DNA of 64,000 nt from Nemertoderma westbladi (taxonomy: Eukaryota > Xenacoelomorpha > Nemertodermatida > Nemertodermatidae), in assembly GCA_032718475.1 (NCBI GenBank), contig JAUCBJ010000570.1, positions 17,742-81,741 on the forward strand. The letters are read 5' to 3'. The notes beneath the pieces were generated by a model. That model was not told the DNA's origin. It saw nothing but the letters and a program-made list of their open reading frames with translations, and searched no databases. Shown here piece by piece: positions 1 through 12,517 of the stretch; the first letter of the stretch is position 1, and each line of letters opens with the position of its first letter. The position numbers and the translations under genes were made by a program.

Positions 1-2
1 AA

Positions 3-2741
3 GAACATTTCTATGTAGATGACGGACTTTCAGGAGCGGAGACAGTAGAACAAGCTGTGAAACTTGCACTGGGCGTTATCGATTGCCTTAGCCTGGGGGG
101 TTTTAACCTTGCTAAATTTATATCAAATTCGAAGGACTTTCTTGAGTTCATTCCCCTTGAACGACGAGCTCAAGTGGATCTAGACCTGGCATTTGATGAA
201 CTTCCTGTTGCAAGAGCACTGGGGATAACGTGGTCACCTGAGACTGACACGTTTACATTTAAACCAATCACAAAACGACACTCTCCTACCAAACGTGGGT
301 GTTTAGCTACAGTAGCTTCCATCTACGACCCTTTGGGACTAGTTGCCCCTGTTGTACTACGAGGTAAGCAGTTCCTACAGAGATTGTGGGGACTTAACTT
401 AGGATGGGACGAGATCCTAGACAAGGAGTTACTCGAAGATTGGAACTTGTGGTACCACCAACTCCAACTCTTGTCTCACCTCCACATTCAACGCCACTAT
501 TTTTTTGACCACCTTTCTAACCCGGATGATACATTGCAACTACATCATTTTTGTGATGCAAGTTTAATAGGATATGGCTGTATTTCATATATTCGAAAGA
601 TATCATCTCTTGGACTTATCACATGTTCCTTGATTTATGCAAAGACCAGGACAGCCCCTTTGAAACAAGTTCCAATTCCCAAATTGGAGTTACAAGCTGC
701 AGTATTATTAACCCAGAGTCACAGACAGATTATCTCTAGCATTGGCCCACAGATACAATCATCAAATGTTGTATGTTGGTCAGACTCAAAGGCAGTTTTA
801 TTTCAGCTGGCCAATGAGGCAAGACGGTTTGAAACATATGTCGCCAACCGAGTAGAGGAAATACGCCGCCATACCACACCTCAGCAATGGCGCCATATTC
901 CTGGACATAAGAACCCCGCTGATATTGCTAGTCGCGGCTCCAACCCTTCTGACTTTGTACAGACCTATCAGAATCCTTGGTTCAATGGACCACTATTTCT
1001 TGGACAACCTGAAACACGATGGGAAGAAACATTACAGATTAAGAATCCCATGGAACATGCTGATCCACCAGCTAACGCAGGTTTGAAGGCTAACAAGCCT
1101 AAAAAACTCACGAAGTCTAAGGTTATTGCCGCCACATATATTACCGAACCAAATAAAGCAATACACAATCTACTCCATCGTTTTAGTTCATTTGATTTAT
1201 TAAAGCGTGTTATTGCTAGATTCCTTGTAAAAATAGAACATATACGTCGTAGAAGTTGTGAAATACGGGAACTTATAGATGGCAAACAGCTGTTTTATAA
1301 GTGCTGGATCCTAGCTGAAGCCAAAGCTCTAATTCTTTTACAATCTATGACATTTCGTGATGTTATTGACTCTGTCGTTGCCAAGCGACAGCACTCACTC
1401 CCCCGAGCCTTTGCTATACTGAACCCCATTGTAGGAACAGATGGTTTATTACGCATGGGATCCAGACTCGGTCTTTTGCAGACATCCTCTTATGACATGA
1501 CGCATCCTATCATCTTACCAACCTCACATCACTTGACAACCGTAATAATAAGAGATGTACACATCAATCATGGACACATGGGTGTGGACTATACGATTAA
1601 CAAGATTAGACAGAAATACTGGGTGCCTGCCCTTAGAAGGTTAGTGAAAACAATTATTAAACATTGCATTCCGTGTAGAAAACGTTATGCCAAACCAGGA
1701 CAACAGATGATGGCTCCTATTCCTATCGTGAGAACAATTGGCTACCTTCCGCCCTTTACCAATCTTGGTGTAGACCTATTCGGTCCCTTATACGTAACCA
1801 GGGGACGCGGATCCGACAAACGTTTTGGTGTACTTCTCACATGCATGAGTTCTAGAGCTGTGGTGTTAGATTTATCACTTAACTACAGTGCAGACGCACT
1901 GCTGTGTGTGCTACGGCGTTTTATTTGTAACCACGCGGGAGTAGAGAACATTTACTCTGATCAAGGGAGTCATTTCGGTGGTAGTGAAACTGAGTTGGAT
2001 AGACTCGCTATAGAAGCCCAGGAAGCTGGAATACCTCACGATATCATTGGAAAGATCACATGGTTCTTCCAAACCCCTACGGCCAGTCATCATGGGGGCG
2101 TATGGGAAAGGTTAATTAAAACTACGAAAAATACCTTTCGTGCACTTATGGAAGAACGGCACTCCCAACACAAACTAGTTTCTGAGGAAGTATTGCGAAC
2201 CACCATGGCTGAAGTTCAATACCTTATCAACAACAGGCCTCTCTGTTCCCTTAATGATGACGTGACGTCAAACGAGGTATTGACCCCCAATCATCTCCTA
2301 CTACGAAGGAAAACAACAGTACCGTCTTCAAATGAATTATTACACGAACTCTATGACGGACACGAACTGCATTACAAGAAAATGTGGAGGAAGTCCCAAT
2401 ATCTAGCTAGCCAATACTGGCGTATATGGCGTGAAACCTATATACAAAATCTCATGACGCGACAGAAGTGGCTCAAACCACACCGTAACTTCAAAGTAGG
2501 AGACATAGTCTTAGTGATTAACCCCGACACAAAACGCCACAATTGGCAGGTAGGACGTGTTACTGAGGTCTTACCGAGTGCAGACGGACTAATTCGCACT
2601 GTGCACGTGAGAACAAAGACATCCGTGTTATGCCGCCCTATACAAAAAATATGTTTATTGGAAATGGCATTAGATGACTCTATGAAAAACATACCAGTAA
2701 ATGACGACTCCCCTCACACTAAAAATTTGACTGGGGACTAA
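3..2741 (+). CDS. BEL/Pao retrotransposon pol polyprotein, C-terminal part (RT end, RNase H, integrase), 5' truncated by window edge
   Basis: The frame is open from base 3, so the gene starts left of the window; no true start is present. The first codons give FYVDDGLSGA, the reverse transcriptase active-site motif (YVDD at about 12-23). Next come the BEL-type connector (YDPLGLVAPVVLRGKQF, about 330-380), RNase H with acidic residues in HHFCDAS, KLELQAA, WSDSKAV and ADIASRG (about 545-935), an integrase zinc finger (HINHGH...HCIPC, about 1560-1680), the integrase core with the D-D-E triad in GVDLFGP, IYSDQGSHFGG and GGVWERLIK (about 1765-2120), and the C-terminal domain usual in BEL/Pao integrases (KWLKPHRNFKVGDIVLV, about 2468-2520). 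There is no internal stop or frameshift, so this copy may be recent. Role by family: copying element RNA into DNA and inserting it into the host genome. The order RT-RNaseH-integrase and the YVDD connector favour BEL/Pao over Gypsy. Certain as a retroelement, strong as BEL/Pao. Confidence 0.95.
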   Translation, partial: EHFYVDDGLSGAETVEQAVKLALGVIDCLSLGGFNLAKFISNSKDFLEFIPLERRAQVDLDLAFDELPVARALGITWSPETDTFTFKPITKRHSPTKRGCLATVASIYDPLGLVAPVVLRGKQFLQRLWGLNLGWDEILDKELLEDWNLWYHQLQLLSHLHIQRHYFFDHLSNPDDTLQLHHFCDASLIGYGCISYIRKISSLGLITCSLIYAKTRTAPLKQVPIPKLELQAAVLLTQSHRQIISSIGPQIQSSNVVCWSDSKAVLFQLANEARRFETYVANRVEEIRRHTTPQQWRHIPGHKNPADIASRGSNPSDFVQTYQNPWFNGPLFLGQPETRWEETLQIKNPMEHADPPANAGLKANKPKKLTKSKVIAATYITEPNKAIHNLLHRFSSFDLLKRVIARFLVKIEHIRRRSCEIRELIDGKQLFYKCWILAEAKALILLQSMTFRDVIDSVVAKRQHSLPRAFAILNPIVGTDGLLRMGSRLGLLQTSSYDMTHPIILPTSHHLTTVIIRDVHINHGHMGVDYTINKIRQKYWVPALRRLVKTIIKHCIPCRKRYAKPGQQMMAPIPIVRTIGYLPPFTNLGVDLFGPLYVTRGRGSDKRFGVLLTCMSSRAVVLDLSLNYSADALLCVLRRFICNHAGVENIYSDQGSHFGGSETELDRLAIEAQEAGIPHDIIGKITWFFQTPTASHHGGVWERLIKTTKNTFRALMEERHSQHKLVSEEVLRTTMAEVQYLINNRPLCSLNDDVTSNEVLTPNHLLLRRKTTVPSSNELLHELYDGHELHYKKMWRKSQYLASQYWRIWRETYIQNLMTRQKWLKPHRNFKVGDIVLVINPDTKRHNWQVGRVTEVLPSADGLIRTVHVRTKTSVLCRPIQKICLLEMALDDSMKNIPVNDDSPHTKNLTGD

Positions 2742-3859
2742 TAATATTACAAATTAGTAAATATGAAAGTCAAATTTCAGTGTTATTTTATTCCAATGTT
2801 GATTTACATTTTGGTAAGTCAGTTGTAAAAACTTAATAATAATTTGATTGGAAGGTTTGTTTTCAATAATTAAAATATCTCAAAACCATGTCTGTCAAAA
2901 CCATATTTGCTTATATAGAGCTAGTTTTTGCCTATAAGCAAACCAGGAAGATGTGACTAGATTTTACAAAATAATAATATTCCACCAAATTATTATTAAG
3001 TGAAGTAAAGAATATGTGTTAACTATTGTGTTAACAAAATAAGACTATTTATTTAGATATCTCTTTGAATTCTCTTTGGTGAGTATAAAGTTCAAACCAT
3101 CTTCCATACATGGAACGTCCAACAACACCAGGTTAGCTAATCCGAACTGGACGCCATATTTTCGTGTTTCGCAATGGCTATTGCGTCGATGTATGAACTC
3201 CTCAACAATACGTTGCCTGGTCAATAAATTATATAATATTATCGCTCTGTCCTGTCGGATGGAATGTACGAACTACAGACAGAGTGGAAAAAATTAAAAT
3301 ATAAGTGCGGAATATTTAAATAAAATCGCACGGGATTCGAGTGAAGTATATTAATAATCATGAACCGCCTGAAATTGCTTCATCATCAAAACAATAAAAT
3401 TGCACAATTACGTAAGTTGCTTTCGAGCAATTGGTAACCTAATAATTATTTGGTATAACCTTTGTGCATATTTATTTTTATAAACACAACATTCCCGTAA
3501 CACCTTACCACCCTGGTGTGTGACTATTAATTATAAACTGAAAGAAAATTGTACATATATGCCTCAACTTTCAAGTGTTTTGTGTAGTCATTTTTGCATA
3601 ATGGTGAGTTATTTTTTCGTATTTGTGTAGTTATAAAGAAAATGAAGTATTTAAGTTTGTTGTATTACTAACTAATAGGAAGTTATGTACGTACAGATAG
3701 CAATATTTTTTTTAAACTGAAACTTTTCACGCTTCAGGTGCCTTTACTTATATTCCAAGTGCAATTTATAGAGTATCAATATGTTATTTTGTGAAAGATA
3801 TTTCCCATTTATTTATGTATGTAATTTTTTTCAACACCGTAAAAAAAAAATTAGGGGAC
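2742..3859 (+). other. Non-coding 3' region after BEL pol
   Basis: AT-rich sequence without a convincing gene. A 73-codon frame at 3076-3297 opens with GTG and has no recognisable motif. The stretch ends in an A-rich run followed by TTAGGGGAC (3851-3859), which would suit a polypurine tract before a 3' LTR. Confidence 0.4.
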
Positions 3860-4172
3860 TGTATTCGAATCGATATACTTTTAGCATTTAGGACCTAATT
3901 ATTGTTAACCCTCTTTTTTCTTTATCAGTAAAAGCCGTACCGGTAACAAGATTCATTGTTGCATTCTAAATATAGCAATCAGCCCTATGTGTAGAAGTTG
4001 TTTGTTTCCGTACCGGTAAAGTACCTATCTATATATATGGTGCCCTAACTTCACCATTTGTTACGAGATTCCGTTAACTGTTTATCTGTTTATTGAGATT
4101 ATTATTATATTATTATGTATTAACAACCTAATTTCTCTTCAACGAAATCTCCGTTAACATCTTGGCTTTACA
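3860..4172 (+). mobile_element. Candidate 3' LTR of the BEL/Pao element
   Basis: The segment begins with TG directly after a purine-rich GGGGAC and ends with CA. It contains a TATA-like stretch (CTATATATATGG, about 4029-4040), as an LTR promoter would. The 5' LTR lies outside the window, so identity of the two LTRs and the target duplication cannot be tested. The end at 4172 is a guess. Confidence 0.3.
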
Positions 4173-5171
4173 GCTTTAGTCAATTCAGCAATACGTCGAC
4201 ATTCAGATTAGGGAACCTCCGGTTTATGCCCGGTTATGCATACAGTTTCCTAATATCCACGATTTTTCTCTAGAAAAATTGCTTGAAAAATGCTACCTAT
4301 GACTTTTTTTTATAAAATATTTCAAATATAAATTGTTAGAATTATTTAACATAAAAAGCATACATGATTTTTATATTATTTGGTACGGGCCTAGCCATAT
4401 CAAATTTGTTTCATGATAATATAATAATCGTAGTTTACGGTGGTGGGGAATGCCTCATAGTATATGATGACATGGTGGTGAGTCAAAGGAGCTATTAAGT
4501 TTTTATTTGTCTCATCTGAAAGAGGACATAATTTTAGTTAGGGACAATGGACTAAAAAACCAAATATTTTTTGATGATATTAAACGTCAAACGTCATATT
4601 AAACTTTGTTACTTCTTTGAAACAAAAATTAACGTCGTTCCATAATCAGTTTTAATTTTATGTTTCGTAGTACTTTAAATTACGTAATACTTTAAGCATA
4701 ACATTTGAACGTAACACTTTAAGACCTTAAAAGCTTATAAGTTATTTAGCTAATGTTAATAGTTCAAATGACTTTTAACGCCAAAATCTGGTTACAAAAC
4801 AGCAAACAGGAAACACTAATTTAAATTTATGTGCAGCCGCCAACATTTTTACTATCTGCAAAATGCAAAGTTAATCAAATACTAAGTGTAATTTAAGGAT
4901 TCTTTTCTATGATCTCTGTAATTGGATTGGATGGTGCTACTACTACTGCAGTAGTAACTATAGGCCTACATTGGTACATGTATGGTACTTACAGTGTTAT
5001 ACCACCGCACCAAAAGCCCTACACAATAAGTTAATTACTTGGAGGAATAAAATATAACACAATCGGATACAGCATTATGCATTCACAAAAGGTAATTGAG
5101 GTTTGGTGACAGCTACATGGCATTCTAATTGTAAACGGAAAGCTATTATTGCGTTGATGTTTAACAATTGG
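4173..5171. other. Intergenic, no gene seen
   Basis: AT-rich unique-looking DNA with one TAGGCCTA palindrome (4961). I see no coding exon, RNA gene or repeat that can be supported. Confidence 0.5.
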
Positions 5172-8100
5172 GGTTAAGTGGTGGGTTTACCGATCTAGAC
5201 CCTGGTGAGATAACTGATCTAGACCCTGGTGGGATAACTGATCTAGACCTTGGTGGGTTTACTGATATAGACCTTGGTGGGTTTACTGATATAGACCTTG
5301 GTGGGTTTACTGATATTGGTCATGGTGGGTTTACTGATCTTGGCCATTATGGGATAACTGATCTAGAACCTGGTGGGTTTACCGATCTAGACTCTGGTGG
5401 GATAACTGATCTAGACCCTGGTGGGTTTACTGATCTAGACCTTGGTGGGTTTACTGATCTAGACCCTGGTGGGATAACTGATCTAGGCCCTGGTGGGTTT
5501 ACTGATATAGACCTTGGTGGGTTTACTGATATAGACCTTGGTGGGTTTACTGATATAGACCTTGGTGGGTTTACTGATCTTGGTCATGGTGGGTTTACTG
5601 ATCTTGGCCATGGTGGGTTAAGTGATCTAGACCCTGGTGGGTTTACCGATCTAGACCCTCGTGGGATAACTGATCTAGACCCTGGTGAGTTTACTGATCT
5701 TGGCCATGGTGGGATAACTGATCTAGACCCTGGTGGGTTTACCGATCTAGATCCTGGTGGGATAACTGATCTAGACCTTGGTGGGTTTACTGATCTTGGT
5801 AATGGTGGGTCTACTGATCTTGGTCATGGTGGGTTTACTGATCTAGACCCTGGTGGATTTACTGATCTAGACCTTGGTGGGTTTACTGATCTTGGTAATG
5901 GTGGGTTTACTGATCTTGGTCATGGTGGGTTTACTGATCTAGACCCTGGTGGGATAACTGATCTAGTCCCTGGTGGGTTTACTGATCTAGACCCTGGTGG
6001 GTTTACTGATATAGACCTTGGTAGGTTTACTGATCTTGGTAATGGTGGGTTTACTGATCTTGGTCATGGTGGGTTTACTGATCTAGACCCTGGTGGGATA
6101 ACTGATCTAGACCCTGGTGGGTTTAATGTTATAGATCATGGTGGGTTTACTGATCTTGGTAATGGTGGGTTTATAGATATAGACCTTGGTGGGTTTAGTG
6201 ATCTAGGCCCTGGTGGGTTTACTGATCTTGGTCATGGTGGGTTTACAGATCTAGACCCTGGTGGGATAACTGATCTAGACCTTGGTGGGTTTACTGATCT
6301 TGGTCATGGTGGGTTTACTGATCTAGACCCTGGTGGGTTTACTGATCTAGACCCTGGGGGATAACTGATCTAGACCCTGGTGGGTTTACTGATCTTGGTC
6401 ATTGAGGGTTTACTGATCTTGGTCATGGTGGGTTTACTGATCTAGACCCTGGTGGGATAACTGATCTAGTCCCTGGTGGGTTTACTGATCTAGACCCTGG
6501 TGGGTTTACTGATATAGACCTTGGTAGGTTTACTGATCTTGGTAATGGTGGGTTTACTGATCTTGGTCATGGTGGGTTTACTGATCTAGACCCTGGTGGG
6601 ATAACTGATCTAGACCCTGGTGGGTTTAATGTTATAGATCATGGTGGGTTTACTGATCTTGGTAATGGTGGGTTTATAGATATAGACCTTGGTGGGTTTA
6701 GTGATCTAGGCCCTGGTGGGTTTACTGATCTTGGTCATGGTGGGTTTACAGATCTAGACCCTGGTGGGATAACTGATCTAGACCTTGGTGGGTTTACTGA
6801 TCTTGGTCATGGTGGGTTTACTGATCTAGACCCTGGTGGGTTTACTGATCTAGACCCTGGTGGGAAAACAGATCTAGACCCTGGTGGGTTTACTGATCTT
6901 GGTAATGGTGGGTTTACTGATCTTGGTCATGGTGGGTTTACTGATCTAGACCCTGGTGGGTTTAATGTTATAGATCATGGTGGGTTTACTGATCTTGGTA
7001 ATGGTGGGTTTATAGATCTTGGTCATGGTGGGTTTACTGATATAGACCTTGGTGGGTTTAGTGATCTAGACCCTGGTGGGTTTACTGATCTTGGTCATGG
7101 TGGGTTTACAGATCTTGGCCATGGTGTGTTTACTGATCTTGGCCTTGGTGGGATAACTGATCTAGATCCTGGTGGGTTTGCTGATATAGACCCTCTGGTG
7201 GGTTTGCTGATATAGACCCTCTGGTGGGTTTACTGATCTTGGTCATGGTGGGTTTACTGATCTTGGCCTTGGTGGGATAACTGATCTAGACCCTGGTGGG
7301 TTTACTGATCTTGGTCATGGTGGGTTTACTGATCTTGGTCATGGTGGGTTTACTGATATAGACCTTGGTGGGTTTAGTGATCTAGACCCTGGTGGGTTTA
7401 CTGATCTTGGTCATGGTGGGTTTACAGATCTAGACCCTGGTGGGATAACTGATCTAGACCTTGGTGGGTTTACTGATCTTGGTCATGGTGGGTTTACTGA
7501 TCTAGACCCTGGTGTGTTTACTGATCTTGGTCATGGTGGGTTTACTGATCTAGACCCTGGGGGATAACTGATCTAGACCCTGGTGGGTTTACTGATCTTG
7601 GCCATGGTGGGTTTACTGATCTTGGTCATTGAGGGTTTACTGATCTTGGCCATGGTGGGATAACTGTTCTAGACCCTGGTGGGATAACTGATCTAGACCC
7701 TGGTGGGTTTACTGATCTTGGCCATGGTGGGTTCACTGATCTTGGCCATGGTGGGATAACTGATCTAGACCATGGTGGGTTTACTGATCTAGACCCTGGT
7801 GGGTTTACTGATCTTGGTCATGGTGGGTTTACTGATCTTGGTCATGGTGTGTTTACTGATCTTGGCCTTGGTGGGATAACTGATCTAGATCCTGGTGGGT
7901 TTGCTGATATAGACCCTCTGGTGGGTTTACTGATCTTGGTCATGGTGGGTTTACTGATCTTGGCCTTGGTGGGATAACTGATCTAGACCCTGGTGGGTTT
8001 ACTGATCTAGACTCTGGTGGGTTTACTGATATTGGCCATGGTGTGTTTACTGATCTTGGCCTTGGTGGGATAACTGATCTAGATCCTGGTGGGTTTGCTG

Positions 8101-8526
8101 ATATAGACCCTCTGGTGGGTTTGCTGATATAGACCCTCTGGTGGGTTTACTGATCTTGGTCATGGTGGGTTTACTGATCTTGGCCTTGGTGGGATAACTG
8201 ATCTAGACCCTGGTGGGTTTGCTGATATAGACCCTCTGGTGGGTTTACTGATCTTGGTCATGGTGGGTTTACTGATCTTGGCCTTGGTGGGATAACTGAT
8301 CTAGACTCTGGTGGGTTTGCTGATATAGACCCTCTGGTGGGTTTACTGATCTTGGTCATGGTGGGTTTACTGATCTTGGCCTTGGTGGGATAACTGATCT
8401 AGACCCTGGTGGGTTTGCTGATATAGACCCTCTGGTGTGTTTACTGATCTTGATCATGGTGGGTTTACTGATCTTGGCCTTGGTGGGATAACTGATTTAG
8501 ACCCTTGTGGGTTTGCTGATCTAGAC
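5172..8526 (+). repeat. 24-bp minisatellite array, about 140 units
   Basis: The unit is GATCTAGACCCTGGTGGG plus TTTACT or ATAACT, with variants such as GATCTTGGTCATGGTGGG. As 24 is a multiple of 3, one frame stays open for 398 codons (5168-6364) as an octapeptide repeat of the type TDLDPGGF. Premature ends, 23- and 25-bp units (for example at 6351 and 7192) and the lack of any start context argue against a real protein. Longer blocks are themselves duplicated: a section near 5940-6350 reappears near 6440-6850 (offset about 503). The right end runs directly into reverse transcriptase sequence, ACTGATCTAGACTTTGCTGATGAC-like, at about 8515-8535. Confidence 0.95.
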
Positions 8527-9330
8527 TTTGCTGATGACTTAGAAGTACTCACAGTGCTCCTTCAACATAGTGTTGTTGATGTTCATTTTAACTCAAAGAA
8601 GAAGGAAATTTTGACAGTTAACTTCCACAGTCCTCTATACATGTATCTGACAGTATCCGTATGAGCATACCCTGTATCATGGATGAGTGTGCGTGGGCAA
8701 GTGAATGACCTCTGCTACTTGGGTTGGATCCGCGAAGACCTTCTGATACTTTAAGGGGAAGGCATGGGTATGGGTAACATTTAATAGTCTGTCCAGGATT
8801 TGGAAGTGCCTTAGAATAGATAGGAATATTAATATTCGATTATTTTGAGCAGCAGTAGAAACAGTAGGCCTACAGTACTTATTATTTTATTTATAACTTT
8901 AATTCACTCAAAGGTGACAATTTATTAAATAAAATCAACAAATATCAAACAACATATTAAAATAAACATAAATAACCAAAAGTATCTCCTAACTCCCAAA
9001 ACTCCTATACTGTATGTGTGTTTATTCCGGGGACTAACTGTAGAGGACACCAAATCTCTGGATGACTAAATATACACAAGAATGCTACGCCGTGTTCATT
9101 GTGTCAAGGAGTCAAGCACAATGTATATCTCCATCCAGACTCTATATAATATTGGAGGTGTCCCATTGGACCCCACAAGCTTGATACTTGAACAGATCCG
9201 CCTCCGTTTTGCAGGACATTGCGTTCATCGTGAGGACCAGCCAGAACACAATCGTGTGCTTTGGTGGCGCCATGGAGGGAATAAGCAATTAAGCAAGCAT
9301 GGTCTTGAGACGCGAGGTTGTTTAGGTTTG
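8515..9330 (+). pseudogene. Decayed LINE fragment (RT C-terminal part to 3' region)
   Basis: The sequence follows, with many substitutions and gaps, the LINE at 16420-17150: the RT motif region TDLDFADDL, then GACAGTTAACTT, then the stretch encoding the YLGSWIR-like segment, and later ACACCAAATCTCTGGATG and ACAAGAATGCTACGCCG. An unrelated AT-rich piece of about 120 bp interrupts it around 8870-8990. Several stops and frameshifts make it non-functional. Its 5' end coincides with the end of the 24-bp array. Confidence 0.85.
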
Positions 9331-9386
9331 TTGCAAAGTTTTCTAAATTGGGAATCTTGTTACCGTTGTCCTAGGCGAACGAATAT

Positions 9387-9426
9387 CCCCCCCCCCCCAC
9401 GCACGGAATGCCCCCCCCCCCCCCCC
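9387..9426 (+). repeat. Two poly-C tracts (12 and 16 C)
   Basis: C runs at 9387-9398 and 9411-9426 separated by ACGCACGGAATG. Simple low-complexity DNA; the complementary strand could form G-quadruplexes. Confidence 0.9.
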
Positions 9427-9439
9427 TCCCCATAGACTG

Positions 9440-12102
9440 ATTATAGTAATACTGCAGTACTGCAGTAGGCCAAGCCAGCAATTTGACTTCGTTTTATTTG
9501 TTTTTTTTTGGTTAGGGTTAGTTGGTTAGGCCCAAACCCTAATTAAAACTGTCATGTAACCCTAAGTCATAAGGCTCTAATTTGAGAAATTTGTGGAATT
9601 TTGGACCCTTGCCATTGTCCCGTAGGGCCACAAATCCACAAGCACAATATTACCCATTTCCCTTTTACCAGTACCTACTCAGTAACAGTACAGCACAACC
9701 TACAGTACTGTACCTCGTTGCCGTGACAACCGCAATCACACTCTTAGTGTCCCCAGAGAGTCTCACACTGACAGCTCGTATGGAGCTGTAATCAACAGCC
9801 CCCCCCCCCCACACACACACCCGTGTAAATACTGTAGTATTTTATTTGTTTAATTTAGATTTTGCTGTGCTGTGTGCCACAATTGGGGGCGTATTGTACA
9901 TCCGCAGCAGTTTAGGTGTACACAATCTCGAGTAACCATGACCTACTATAATAATATAGTTTATTATACAGTAGTAGGTTATGTGGTAACCAAAATATTT
10001 TTTTATTTTTTTTGGTACCACGTGTGAGTCATGCTAAATTTACTCCCATCGAAATTCCAACCATTTTATTTGTTTGACCAATTCCTCAGAATAAGTAAAA
10101 TGTATTTACTAACCGGTGATAACCGGTTAAAACTGATATGCAAAAGAGAAATTCCGATTGAAAGACCAACGCTTTAACCACTTACACAAAACTGAACCTC
10201 ATCCTGGGCTTGTATTATTATATACCGGTACATTAGGCCTAGCTCTTAATCGAATTTGATTCAATTACTTGCATATAATACGTCGGTCAGCTTACTGACA
10301 GTAAATTAAATAGTAAAAGATTAAATATTTTATATTTTTGTAAAATATTGATATCGAATAACTACTACTACTGTACAGGTCAGTTAAGTTGGGGAATTAA
10401 TATGGTCTCTTTCGGTTTCTTTTATTTTGGTGCATGAAGATTGATCAATCTTTATCACCATTACCATCATTATCTGTTGATATTATTCAGCAATTGAAAT
10501 AAATAAATATAAATAGTGAATCATTGAGATATATATATTCTGTATATCATATAAATAGTGTATCCTACCTGAGATTTCCTGATTTAAAGGGGTAATTTCG
10601 CGACCACGTCACGTCCTGCACAACTAACCGTATGTACTCATTACATGATTCTGGGATTAGTTGTTACTGTAATCTCTGGTAAATCTCTGAGAAAAAACTA
10701 AGAGCATTGTCATCAGCATGTAAAATCGGGATCTATACTACTTATATCATTTACATACCTTACTTACATATGTACAGCAGGGGACCTTAATATTACTTAT
10801 TACCTTACTGTACGGCACACCACACAAGTACAACTGTAGGCAATTGTTTTTACAGTATAGTGCGTATTGCTAATATCTATTAGCCATACCATAACATATT
10901 ATTACAGAGTAGAATTTCAAGATCGAATGCATCCTAATGCCTTTTATCATCAAATTTAACCTCCTAAGATGTGCTGTGCTTCCAGCTGAAGAAAAAAATA
11001 ACGTTCTAGAATTTTAGATACAATACTTAAGATGCACATCTGTTAGGTTTGTAGATCCCTGCCTACCATCTATAAGAAAACACGCAGCTAACAAAATCTA
11101 CTGGTTGAAGTCAGGACATTCGGGTTGGAGACAGACACTCCAGCCACCTAGACAACCGGAATGGTCGATGATGAATGCCAGCTTTGATATTCAGTATTAT
11201 GCAAAATTCAAATGTTATAACATATTTGCACATGTAAACCTACTGTTTACGGTTTTATTAATTAAACCGTTAGTGCGTTGTGCGTTATTAAGATTAAACG
11301 TAAATGAAGTTCATGGAGGGCAGACTGTCAGAGTGTCGCAAATAATTTATATTGTTGGCTTAACCTACAGTACAACACTCACAGAATTATTGAATATAGT
11401 TTGATTGTTAATTTAAAATAGTTAGAGAACGTGTTTCCTTCCAATGGGCATTTATTTAACCATTAGTTTATTGGATTTTAACGAGCCACGAAGTCTAGGT
11501 GTCTCTTTAGAAGCGATACAAATTACTGAACCGTCTGACGTCGCCGTTGAGAATGTTTGAACGCTAATAAGTCTGTCAATCTTTAATGAAATGGAACCAA
11601 ACTTGGTACACATGTACAGTAGTTTATCAAAAGTTTAGAAATTATACACCCACACAGATTTCTATAGTTCCTATGTCGGTCGCCAGAAGGAGTGACTAGG
11701 TACACTATTACTGCGGCGCGAAGTCTCATTAAACTTCGTGCAGCGCAGTCCCACGTAAGTTTCAATGCTGCATGCACGCACATCATCGTTTGTGTTATAA
11801 CGCCATATTTAGATTTTCTAAAAAAATCGACTTGGCTTCTTCACAGCGACTACAACGTATAAAAAAACGGTGAAACAGGATATGAAGCTAAAATGGGTCG
11901 TCCCTCTATTTATTATTGGTTGCTATGCTTATCACTGGTTGCGCTACATACCACTAGTGTAATTCGGAGCTCCGTTGTCTAATTGATAGTCCTTTCAATT
12001 AAACATAAAATCTATAATTAATATTTCGCCTTACAACTAGTACTAGTGCCGCTGTATTTGTATATTGATTGTCTGTCCACCATTTTCACCATCTGTGGTC
12101 AT
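9440..12102. other. Intergenic, no gene seen
   Basis: AT-rich DNA with short low-complexity pieces, including a C run near 9800, a GGTTAGGGTTAG telomere-like scrap near 9512 and TACTGTAC-type palindromes. The open frames at 9582-9791 and 11105-11404 show no recognisable motifs or splice structure, so I do not call genes. Confidence 0.5.
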
Positions 12103-12517
12103 CACTTACTTCCTGTAAGCCTACCACTAATCTGATAAACGCCTGTACCCGATTTACGCGGACTTTCACCCAGTTACTTCCTGTAGGCCTACCACTAATC
12201 CGATAAATGCCTGTACCCGATTTACGCGGACTTTCACCCACTTACTTCCTGTAGGCCTACCACTAATCTGATAAACGCCTGTACCCGATTTACACAGGGT
12301 TTCACCCACTTACTTCCTGTAGGCCTACGACTAATCCGATAAACGCCTGTACCCGATTTACACGGAGTTTCACCCAGTTACTTCCTGTAGGCCTACCACT
12401 AATCCGATAAACGCCTGTACCCGATTTACACGGGGTTTCACCCACTTACTTCCTGTAGGCCTACCATCCGCACTAATCTGATAAACGCCTGTACCGGATT
12501 TACCAGGGTTTCACCCA
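12103..12517 (+). repeat. 68-bp tandem repeat, about 6 copies
   Basis: Units start with CACTTACTTCCTGTAGGCC at 12103, 12171, 12239, 12307, 12375 and 12443. The unit includes the palindrome TAGGCCTA and GATAAACGCCTGTACCCG. Copies differ by a few substitutions; the last one carries a small insertion. Confidence 0.95.

Noticed and set aside
3076-3297. 73-codon open frame after the BEL element
   Set aside because: GTG start, no motif, no splice sites; taken as element 3' region.
3600-3800. ATG|GTGAGT at about 3601 with a possible acceptor TTCAG at about 3738
   Set aside because: Would encode only about 19 residues before a stop, with no recognisable product; likely chance.
5168-6364. 398-codon open frame of octapeptide repeats
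   Set aside because: It is a product of the 24-bp unit; it opens without a start context and ends where a unit has the wrong length. The same array elsewhere is broken in frame.
9505-9560. Interstitial telomere repeat
   Set aside because: Only two TTAGG-type units; no array.
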